This document shows, one piece after another, positions 21,335-30,700 of a stretch of DNA of 64,000 bases; the stretch's first letter is position 1, and the number at the start of each line of letters is the position of its first letter. Source of the stretch: Cristatella mucedo. Lineage: Eukaryota; Bryozoa; Phylactolaemata; Cristatellidae. The notes below the pieces were generated by a model. It had not been told where the DNA came from. It worked only from the letters and a program-made list of their open reading frames with translations, and ran no database searches. The stretch spans positions 660,001-724,000 of the forward strand of contig WPIO01000129.1 in the NCBI GenBank assembly GCA_009760855.2, in the 5' to 3' direction. The position numbers were made by a program, and so were the translations under genes.

Positions 21335-22076
21335 ACGACTGCATCAGCTCCACTATCAAGTCTGCCTACTTTCAGCTACATACAATTGCTAAAATTCGGG
21401 ATTGTTGAGATAAGGATACCATGTCTAAGTTACCAAGGATACCTAAGGATACCATGTCTAAGTCGGCGAGGCTTGACTGTCGTGAGCGTCGCAGTTGCCA
21501 CATCACAAAAATTATCGCCGACCTGCACTGGCTACCGGTCAAGCTACGGATTAATTTAAAGGTTTTGTCGCTCGCTCTTAGGTCCCTTCATTTTTTGTTA
21601 GCATAACTATCTGATAAACTTCCCCACCAGGCTAAGCAGCGTACCACCCGCTTTTCGGAACCTAGTTGTTTACCCATATCTCGTACAAACCTCAAATTCC
21701 TTGGAGACCGTGCATTTAGTTCGTATGCTTCCAAAGCTTAGAACTTGCTCCAGACTTGCGTCATGACATCCCCTGAGTTGACCAAATTTAAAGAGAAATT
21801 AAAAACGCACCTATTTAGGATAGCATTTAGAGAGTTACCGTGATTTGCCCTTTATGTGCTAATGCGTGCTAACACTGTTGCCTGCTACCACTAATCACAC
21901 TTGCATGCTGACTCTGTGTAAGTCACCTCTAACCATGTTATTCATCTTGTTTATCAAGTATGATACCACTCACCATTCGATCGTGCTTCCTTTACAGCAA
22001 ATGTAAAGCGCCTAGAAAGAGATTGAGTTCTCTGAGGGCGCTTTATCAAGTGCAATATCAATATTATTATTAAACA
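21335..22076 (+). pseudogene. LINE-1f 3' portion, sense copy
   Basis: The same part of LINE-1f as the preceding copy, in the opposite orientation. It starts at the SLDDHIS-equivalent (CGACTGCATCAGCTCC) and ends with the terminal stem-loop and a short ATT tail at about 22076. It has an internal deletion near 21420-21460, where GGATACCATGTCTAAGT is also duplicated, and many frameshifts. Confidence 0.85.
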
Positions 22077-22714
22077 ATTTTTAATTGCATATACATTGAT
22101 TCCATGTTGACTTCCGGTTTATTCATGGTTTTGTAATCGTTTTGTACCGCTTTCATTTTATATGGAAATCGTCAAAACGTCAGATCTCACTTATCATGTT
22201 AGTCTTTTGAAGGGTACCCTAAACAGTCATTTAATTTTTGGGAAAATTGCCTCAGTATTTTCTCGACATTTACCTTTAATCCCGATAGTAGATAACGAAT
22301 GGGTTTCGAGACCATTATATAAAAAATATATGAAAGCCTTTTAAACTGGATTCCGATCGCAATTTAATCGTCTCAACTCGGCCAAAGAGAGTTTTAACGA
22401 CTAACATATGGAAAAAGATACGAGAGCCGCTTAAGTAGGACACAGATCTTGAGAGAACCATACAACGCTGGGATAATAAACGGCCGGCGTACGAACGTAA
22501 TCCTAACTCAATTTCATTCAGAGAAAAGGCTCCGATAAAAAATGGCAACGATTCATTCAACATACGAATCTGCACCGCAAAATTTGAGAGCTTTCTAACA
22601 AGTTTGACTGACCAGAATCGAACCACGCCACGTGCAGCCACGTAGAAGTCAAAGATAGACATATCATTATCGTATTCTGATCGCTGGCTACTGAGTCAGG
22701 CCAGAGCCCGAGAC
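22077..22714. other. AT-rich stretch with short unassigned frames
   Basis: A plus ATG frame of 60 codons (22162-22344) overlaps a minus frame of 115 codons (22315-22662). Neither has a recognised domain. Base composition resembles the 17.8-19.1 kb block, but no shared sequence was seen. Confidence 0.3.
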
Positions 22715-22715
22715 A

Positions 22716-22925
22716 GATCGAATAATAATAATAATAATATTAATAATGCACTTGATAAAGCGCCCCCAGAGAACTCAATCTATTTCTAGGCGCTTTACAT
22801 TTGCTGCAAAGATGAATGCAATTGAATGGTGAGTAATATCATGCTTGGTAAACAACATGATTAATATGGTTAGGGGTGACATGCAAAGGGTCAGCATGCA
22901 AATGTGGTTGGTGGCAGCATGCAAC
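22716..22925 (-). mobile_element. LINE-1f 3' UTR and tail
   Basis: An AAT tail, the terminal stem-loop and about 130 bases of 3' UTR (GGTTAGGGGTGACATGCA, GGTCAGCATGCAAATGTGG). The copy is truncated before the ORF2 end. Confidence 0.8.
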
Positions 22926-23699
22926 GCCTGCAATAGCAAAATGCTGAGCCATCGTTCCCATCGAAGCTAGATGCGAAATTGAGGTGACTATTTCAATTCT
23001 GTATAGTAAACTTACTCCACAAAGAAAGTCTCAATAAGAGCTGCAGCAGCAAGCTGTAACAAGCACAGTCGACCACACGAAAGTCACAAATACCCGCCAA
23101 CCGAGAAGAAGGTGTACAGCATGTGCCGAGCACGAGATACTAACAAAAAATTCAAGCCAAAGCCTCGGAGCGTCGAAAAGTAATGCTACTCCCAAAGCAC
23201 CAAGACCAGGGATCAAACTTTGGGTCTAATAAAGCGTGCCCGATAACGAATTTGCCTTATATCCGACTATCGAGATACGATCATTTGCGATCTTATGGAA
23301 CTATTAAACGAAAAATCGTAGAAAAGATACCTGCGTCGAGATGAATGCGAGTGCTTGCTACTAGGCCATCCGTCGTAGCGAATGATCGCGTGTCACTCAA
23401 CTTGGCACTTGGCTATTGTGTTTCACAAACTCGTCTTTCACGTCGCACCCTGGTTAACGCAGAGTTATGATCAAGAGCTTGCCTCACGTTAACTCATCCG
23501 TATAAGCCATCCTGAAATGACCCTAATTATGCCGGCTGAATTCAGGTCACGGATTCTTAGATTTAGTTGCATGAGAAATACCAGGCGCCACCATCATGCG
23601 CGTGCGAACACAAGGTTACAAAATACGGTAAAATAAAAAAACGACAAAATTGACGCCATGACACAGCAAGCAGTCGTCGGAGAATTCCAGAAAATGGAA
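22926..23699. other. Intergenic stretch, no supported gene
   Basis: No repeat family or domain recognised. Short minus frames near 23031-23216 and 23594-23846 have no support. Confidence 0.4.
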
Positions 23700-24290
23700 T
23701 AATGAACGCAGACGGGCGTGGTCTCGGTGCTGCGAAGCACTTGCTTCAGTGAGCGTACCACCCTTCCCGACTGCCTCATTCCGACGACTCATCATCCATC
23801 GCGCGTACCTACGCCTGCGCCGTCGTACTGACTGGCGCCAATTCAATCTTAATCGTCAGTTTGAGTCACGTGGTTGCAGTCTCGTTTCTAGGATATTGTG
23901 CGCCCGGGGACGAACCGTGGACGAGCCATCGCTGTCACGTGGTTCCGCCCCCAGCCGACGTTCCGTCCGCCCAACGGGCGCGCTCTTTGCCGACACGTGA
24001 CGCGTTCATTGCCGTTCAATTCACTTTCTGCCTGTGCGTCGGCGGGTACGCACGCTAGCCACTCTCTTCTCTCTTACCACCACGAGTTCCGGTGCAGCAC
24101 GCACGACGGCTACTACACCAGTACGTACGCTCGCTCGCTTGTTTTGCCTGTATGCGATATAATATGGCCGTCGTCGGCAACACGACAACTCCGCTTGTGG
24201 GCGCTTCGCTCTTCGTCGCACCGCCATCGCTCGCCCACGAGCCACAACAGAACTATGCAGGTGGTGCCCTCCTTCTTTCTATCAGATAAT
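23700..24290. promoter_or_regulatory. CpG-rich, E-box-bearing promoter-like region
   Basis: This is a CpG-dense stretch with three perfect palindromic CACGTG E-boxes at 23867, 23936 and 23994, and frequent GC-rich motifs. Several mutually overlapping frames are open on both strands, as expected of GC-rich DNA, and none has a domain. A stretch at 24020-24110 (CACTTTCTGCCTGTGCGTCG, GGGTACGCACG) resembles 36450-36530. Which gene it would serve is not visible. Confidence 0.3.
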
Positions 24291-24299
24291 TTTCAACTT

Positions 24300-24530
24300 A
24301 GTAATGTAATGTATCTCCGTCTGTAACTCCACAAATTCATAAAGACCATGTGGGTGTTACGCAGGAAAGTTTTGTATAGCGCACTCACAGCCTAAGCGGC
24401 TTTCGGTACGCATTCGGTAGCCAACAGACTTCGTCTCACGCAACAAAGAGAAAGTGGGAAGCATAGCAGAGTCAGGAGAGCAGTTGAGGTAGTGAGTAGC
24501 GTAGAAGTAACAGTTCAGGACCGCTGAAAA
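24300..24530 (-). mobile_element. LINE-2f 3' UTR, antisense
   Basis: AATGTATCTCCGTCTGTAAC, then CATGTGGGTGTTACGCAGG, then AGACTTCGTCTCACGCAAC match the 3' UTR of LINE-2f at 44280-44470 in antisense. No coding part remains. Confidence 0.8.
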
Positions 24531-24949
24531 ACTACAGTAAGTCTTGGCAGAGACTTAAGTGACAATAAATGAAATCTGGAATATTAGTTACGTTCTGTGA
24601 CGTTCTAATTAAAATTTAATCTTTCAGATTGTAATCATGATATTTTGAATGGAAAAAGTGTATATTTTAAAGTGTATTTTATTACAATTTTCAAAATTGT
24701 ATAGGTAGATAGCCTTTGACTTCATCGAAACGAATTGGTCAATGACGCCATCAAAATTAGTCTTATATATAATTCATTATCGAAAAACTGTTTGTTTTCA
24801 ATGCCGAGAAGTGCCAAATGGCTAATACGGTCTTGCCCCATTTAAGCGCGCGAATAAGATAAAAATAAGTTTTAATTTGCTGAATGATCATTCACAGCTG
24901 CTTATTGATACTGCAACCTTTAAAGTAACTTGGAGAGAAATGGATAAAT

Positions 24950-25560
24950 AAATCATCGCCATATGCAAAAATACAATGTACAATGATCCATTAGAGTTTT
25001 GATACATTTTTTATTCGCGTCATAAGCATTATCTTGAAATCTTTAAGCTCCGTTATTAATTCTTCACCATTGACGTCATAGTCGTAAAAAATAAAAAATG
25101 TATGCAATCTTCACGGAATTTGTCGGTATCCGTATTAGAGAAGAGGAGTTTTCATATCTAGTGGGGATTCAAATTCTATGTATATGTCCTATATCCTCAA
25201 TCGTGTCGGTATCTCTTGCTAAAGACGATTAATCTCGCTTCTCATAGCCATGCATAATTTCTCCCTCTGCTGTAAGTCCGGCAATTGTTGCCTGTTCTCC
25301 TGACATCCTCTTACGTCGCCTCAGTCTTCTCTTAATTTCAATGCCACAAGCTACGCATTTATTTTTGGCGATATTCGAAGCATTTTACTCAAATCACTGC
25401 GAATTTTGATTCATTTTAGTTCAGGGATTCAAGATCAGCTATCAGCTTCTGCTCCATTAAAATTGACCGTAAGATCCTGCAACTGTTTCTGGATTTGGTC
25501 AATTTTGCCGATAATTGTTTTGTTCCAGAATTTTAGTTCAACTATAAAGTTAAAATTTAA
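24950..25560 (-). pseudogene. Decayed coding frame, possibly transposase
   Basis: Minus-strand pieces of protein-like composition follow each other with stops and a frameshift. In order they are a coiled-coil-like start (IIGKIDQIQKQLQDLTVNF, about 25520-25460), a charged middle (ENRQQLPDLQQREKLC, about 25320-25270), and an acidic stretch reading YDYDVNGEELITELKDFK (about 25085-25030). The last piece loosely recalls the C-terminal region of hAT-like (DUF4371-type) transposases. That assignment is tentative; the decay itself is clear. Confidence 0.3.
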
Positions 25561-25659
25561 ATACGCTTGAAAGCAACTGTGCAGGGACACCTCTGGTTTA
25601 AGAACTCACTGATAGGTATTCTGATATGCTTTCCAGCAGCTCTACCATTTCGTCAAGTT

Positions 25660-25800
25660 ATTTCTGGTTTGGTCTAGCGGTTAAGGTGCTCGCCCCGACC
25701 AAGGTCTGACTGAGGTCGTGAGCTTGAGCCCCGAGGCATATGTGAAGCGCCTGAATAGAGATCAAGTTCTCTTGGGGCGCTAAATAAATGAATTATATAT
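25660..25800 (+). repeat. SINE-A, near-complete copy
   Basis: The tRNA-like head has an A-box (TGGTCTAGCGGTTAAGG) and a B-box region (GGTCGTGAGCTTGAGCCCC). The conserved GAGGCATATGTGAAGCGCCT follows, then the stem-loop with GATCAAGTTCTC, then GGGGCGCTAAATAAATGAAT. This is the best reference copy in the window. Confidence 0.75.
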
Positions 25801-26017
25801 ATGACAGCTTCTGGTCAGGCTGTCCAGCGTCTGTCAGATTTCAGCTTCACTGTTAAAGGCAGTACTTTTTCAATTTATCCCAGCCAAGTATTGAACAAGA
25901 AAAATGAATAAACACTTTCGACTACTGTCCCAAATTTGTTTTATGAAAATTTGATCATGTTCAGTAGAGTGTAATCCTGCTAAAGCTAAGTAGAAGCACT
26001 TCTTTTCCACAAAGCAG

Positions 26018-26082
26018 CGATGGCTACAGCGAGCACGAGCCATACGACTGGATGATTGGAACCGTCGGCGAGTTTGGCCACG
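26018..26082 (+). CDS. Candidate isolated exon, possibly transporter N-terminus
   Basis: A pyrimidine run and acceptor (TTCTTTTCCACAAAGCAG) precede about 65 open bases that end at a consensus-like donor CG|GTAAG at 26083. One frame reads GYSEHEPYDWMIGTVGEFGH. Its end resembles the YDxxxxxxGEFG motif near the N-terminus of SLC22-type organic-ion transporters. The frame covers too few residues to be sure, and no partner exons were found, so this is a lead only. Confidence 0.2.
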
Positions 26083-26199
26083 GTAAGAGCTTGAATGTCA
26101 TCGCACCTGTTTTTTCAGGACGTAAAAATGACTTTTAGGGGAAGTGTTTTGTAAATTACTTAGCCACGTGTCCAAAAAAGCGTCGACTGTGGAGCCGTA

Positions 26200-27595
26200 A
26201 GAGAGAGAGAGCAGAGTAGGAGCGCTGGAGAGCTTGCAGGGTGCATACCGCGAGCACCGCTCGCTCTCCTTGCGCCCTACGCCCTCTCAATGCAGAACCT
26301 CAAGCTGCACACCGACGGTGAGCTTCCGGTGCGTAGCTTCAGCCAAGCGGCAAAATGGCTGCCGCTCTAATGAAAAATAGTAGCCGCAACTAGAAAGACA
26401 CGCTGTATCTGAGCACCTTCAGCACGCCGCCCGGAACTACACGTTAGCCTATTTTTAAAAGCAATCGGCTTAGCCTCACTTTTGGAGGACGTGATGCCCT
26501 CGGCTAACGGCACTTCACCCGTTGTCCTCTGTAGACCTTGACGAATTGGTAGCTAGTAGCCCCGGTTAGAATGTACTAAGAGCACGCTGAACGGCGTAAA
26601 CTTAACATTATAGTAGCTCTCTATTGGAGGATGCTATCACTCACTCAGTGTGAGGCTAGCGCAGTAATGAACGGTACCACCGGTTTTTTAGGTTTCGCAT
26701 AAACTTCCGAGGCACGACATTAAACGACATTCTTCATTTCTATTACTGCGATATATTATTACTTAATTCTAGACATTCCTTCGCAGCGTTTTTAGCTTCT
26801 TAATAGAATCCGACCTGAAGGCTCAGCTGCACAATTATTTCGAGCGACTCGATCAGCGCTAATCTGATGTCAGCGACTACGTTCGACGATGACGTCACAA
26901 TGTCCTTATGCCGGCGAGCCGAACGAAAGCGTGCCGTTAATACAGCTGAACTCGGCTTAATGCATCGCGGTACGGACGAGCGTGTTGCTTCAAGAGTACT
27001 GCAAAGAGGATTATCATTCATGTTATTTGTTTCGCAGAAAAGAGACTTTGTCCCTTCAAAAGAGAGGCAGCTATTGCAGCCCGTCGTTCTCCGTTCGACT
27101 CGAACCTCGGTCGCGAGCGCACTGCGTTCTCGCTCGAGGAAAGGCGGCGGCGGCCAGCTCTTGCCGGCTAACCAGCTGCCGCTCATAGATCTTCGGGCTG
27201 GCCGTCGCCGGGGACTTTTGCGTCTCCTACTGCGCGCTTGACTTGCTTAGGTCACTTTTCTGGTCGTATCGCTAAATAGCAACATTGCTTAGAGGGTCTT
27301 GGTGGCTTTTGATCGCCAGAGGCGATTTAGTCACCCCAAATTTGCCGCCACCTCAGAGGCAAATAATCATGCCATTAAAATAGGCCACCGAGCTAAAGCT
27401 CCACTAGAAGTCTTTGCGAATATGCGAACTCGAGTCATTTCTACGGGCTTGAATTCCGTCTCCGATTGGCTGAGGCTCGTGGAGCGAGGCGAGGCGAGCG
27501 CTAAGCTGGTGCCTGGCTGAATGCACGAGCTCTCGATCGCAGTGGACTTGAGACTCGTGCTGTCCACTCGAAAAAATTGAGTCCTGCTCAATGGA
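26200..27595. other. Upstream region of the coiled-coil gene
   Basis: No supported gene. Overlapping frames on both strands at 26800-27241 and 27299-27604 are open but antiparallel to each other and lack domains. It contains a perfect TGACGTCA palindrome at 26890-26897, a second CRE at the right edge, and a CCAAT box on the minus strand (GATTGG) near 27463. GC content rises toward the gene. Confidence 0.4.
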
Positions 27596-27751
27596 TGACG
27601 TCACAGCAGGGAAAAGGACAATGCTGTGATGCCAGCAAGAAATAATCGCCAGCGAGAGCTTTCTCTAGCTCGGCTGTCCATATAACGGAGCAGTCGAGAC
27701 GAGTGCGCCCGGACGCTGTGCGATTTTTGAGAGAGAGAGAAAGAGCTAGAG
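27596..27751 (+). promoter_or_regulatory. Putative core promoter of the coiled-coil gene
   Basis: A perfect CRE palindrome TGACGTCA lies at 27596-27603. A TATA-like TATAAC follows at 27681-27686, about 70 bases before the ATG, which would place the start site near 27710 and leave a ~40-base leader. The leader contains GAGAGAGAGAAAG. The ATG context is GAGATGG, with G at -3 and +4, which is favourable. Spacing and motifs are seen; promoter function is inferred. Confidence 0.4.
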
Positions 27752-30700
27752 ATGGAGCTTGTCGAGTCGATAACTCGCGAATGCGATGCGTTCTCGAAAG
27801 CCCGCCACTCAGCTGCCGACTACGAGCGTCAGCTGCGCCGCCTGGAGGCGGACAGAGAGGCCTTCGCATGCAGCCTCCGCCTCACGGGTGCCTCCGAAGC
27901 GTCGAAGCCCGAGCAACCTCAGACCGTCTATCAGTGCGTCCTGTCGTGCTACGCAAGGACCATCGGCCGCCTGCAGCTCGAGCGTAAGCTCAGGAGCTTT
28001 ATGGAGGAGCGCTCTCGGCAGTCAGTCATCCGTGCGGCGGAGCGCTCCTCCCAAAGCGACTCGGCGGCCGAGACCCGTTCGCGACAGGACGCACAGCGAG
28101 CTTCCTGTTCAGAGGCGGCAGAGGCGCCGGACGCTGACGCGCCAATTGAAGGAGAAAAGCGCCCGGCGATCGGCGTGCAGTGCGTCGAGACGCGCGAGGA
28201 GGACGCTGCCGCTCGCGAGCGCGGTGTCGAGATTTCGGCCGACGACTGCGGCAAGCGGCCGGTTCTCGCGGGCCCGCCGCCAGCAGCCGAGGCGCCCTGC
28301 CAGTCAGCTGTGGCGGCGGCGGCAGCGGAGCAGGGAGCTGAGCGGTCGAGGTCGACGCGATGCGACGATGGCGACGACGATCGTCGGGCCGATGCAGACG
28401 ACGGGCAGCGAGAGCGAGACGAAAGCATGTCGACGCGTCGACTGGAATCGAACGAGCGTCAAATGGGCGGCGGGCTGAGCTGTAGGTACGTGCGAAGCGC
28501 CTCCGAGCTCGTCTTCGACGTGCAAAAGCAGCAGGAGGAGGAGAGAAGCGGTGCTTGGAGGGCGGAGGACGCAGAGCTGCAACGCACTCGGCGACAGGCG
28601 GCGGCTTCGGAGGCGATGGAGGAGCGCTTGGCCGAATGCCTCCAAATGAGAGCGTCTTCGGTGTGTCGAGTGTCGTCGATCGAGGCTGCGAACTGTAGAA
28701 TCGCTGCGCAGCAATGCCATCCGGAGAGGGAAACGCGAGATCTCGCCGTTGCCGCCGTCGCTGAAGTGAACGGCCTACGCGATCTGGCGGCGTCCAGCAG
28801 CGCTCAGGCGTTGTCGAACTCGAGGCGGTTGACCAGCTGCGCCGGCTTCGCCGCCGCCGCCGACGACCCGCTGCGCCGGCGGGTGGCGAGCCTGCAGAGC
28901 GAGCTCGAGGATGCGAAGAAGAGGCGGCAAGCGAGCGGGCTGAGCACGTCGACGAGTTCAGCCGAAGCGGTTGGCGCTCGCCTGCTCGACCTGCGCTCGC
29001 AGCTGGAGGAGAGAGCAGCGGCGGTGGAGCGCAAGAGGAAGGTCACCGCCGCCGCCGCAGCCGCTGCAGAGGCCCAGCTGCCCGGAGCGCCGAGGGACGC
29101 CGAGGAGCGATCGTCCTCGGCCGAATGCCTACTGCGGCTGAGAGCGACTGAAATGCAGGAAGCTCGGGACGAGGCCGCGAGCGCTGGACGCGCTCTGGAG
29201 CGAAAAGAGGCCCAACAAAGAAGCCTTCTGGCAGTGGAGGTGGCGAGTCTCCGAAACTTGACGGTGAACCTTCGAGACGAATTGGACTCGAGAGCTTGTG
29301 AGCACGCCAAAGCTCGAAGAGCAGCCGACGAGCTGCGCGAGAGCAACGAGACACTTCGCGTTCGGATGGCGGAAATGGAGGACGCAAAAGGCGAGCTCGT
29401 ATCGAGAATCTCGATTCTTGAGAAGGCGCTAGAAAAGTCGAGGCTGGAGTCGGCGGCCGCTCATCAGCGAGCCGACGGACTCGGAGCTGCTGAAGAGAGG
29501 CTTCGCGCCGACCTGGCCGCCGCCGCCGAGGAGCTACGTCAATCCAGGGCTGAGCAATTTCGCGACGAGAGGTCAAGGTCGAGGCAATGCGATGAGCTCA
29601 AAGCAGAGGCGGACGCACAGAGGAAGCGAGTCGAAAGTCTGACGCGGCAATTAGAGCTGAACGAGCGTCAAATCGGCAGCTCGATTGTCCGATGCACGAG
29701 AAGTACCAAGCTCGTCAGCGATCTGCAATCTCAGCTGTACGAGACGACCAACTCGTGGAAAGCTGCGGCTGCAGAGGCGAAAAGCGCTCGAGAAAAGGCC
29801 GACGCAGACGCGCGGGACCAAATGACCGAATGCATCAAGCTACGAGCACTGCTTGAAGATGCGTCGAATGAAGCCGTCAAATTAAAGACGAGGCTGCTGC
29901 ATAAAGATGACGAAATCGAAGAGGCGGCAGCTGAACTCACTAGCTTGCGGAGCTTGTCGGCGAGCGCCCTCGCCGATCGAGATACGAAAGCTTCAGAGCT
30001 CACCGCAGCACAAGCAGCGGCTGTCGAACTTCGCGAAAGCAACGAGACACTCCGCAAGCAGATTGCCGGAATTGAGGCAACGTACGGCGGGCTCGTCTCA
30101 CACATTTTTTTTTTGGAGAAGGTGGTCGAAAGCAAAAGCCTCGAGTTGATTGACGCTCAACAGCGAGTCCGTGGGCTCACAGCTGTGGAGGAGCAGCTTC
30201 GCACCGACCTTGCCGCCGCCGAGAAGCTGGGCCAGTCGACGGCCGAGCAACTTCGAGACGAGCGGTCAAGGTCAAGGCTATGCGAAGAACTCAAAGCTGA
30301 TGCGGACGCGCAGCGCAAGCAAGTCGAAATCGTGATGCACCAATGGGAATGTGACGAGCGTCAAATCGGCGGACTGATTGCTAGATACGCTAGAAGCTGC
30401 GCGCTCTTACACGACTCGCAGTCTCAGCTGGAAGAGAAGGCGAGCGCTCTCGAGACTTCGGCGGCCGAACTGCGAAGCACTCGAGAAAAGGCTGCCGGAG
30501 ACTCACGAGACCAAACGGCCGAGTGCATCAGACTGAGTGCGCTTTTGGAAGAGGCTTCAAAGGAGGCTGCAAAAGAAACGTCAAGGCTGCAGCACAAAGA
30601 GAACGAAATCCGTGATCTAGCCGCCGAAATTAGCTGCTTGCAGAGCTTGGCGGGGAGCCTGCGCACCGACCGAGATACGAAGGCTTCAGAACTCGCTGCA

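Noticed and set aside
27786-28478. 230-codon plus frame overlapping the start of the coiled-coil gene
   Set aside because: It is an Arg/Ser-rich frame-shadow in GC-rich coding DNA, and the long frame in the other phase continues for 2,000 codons.
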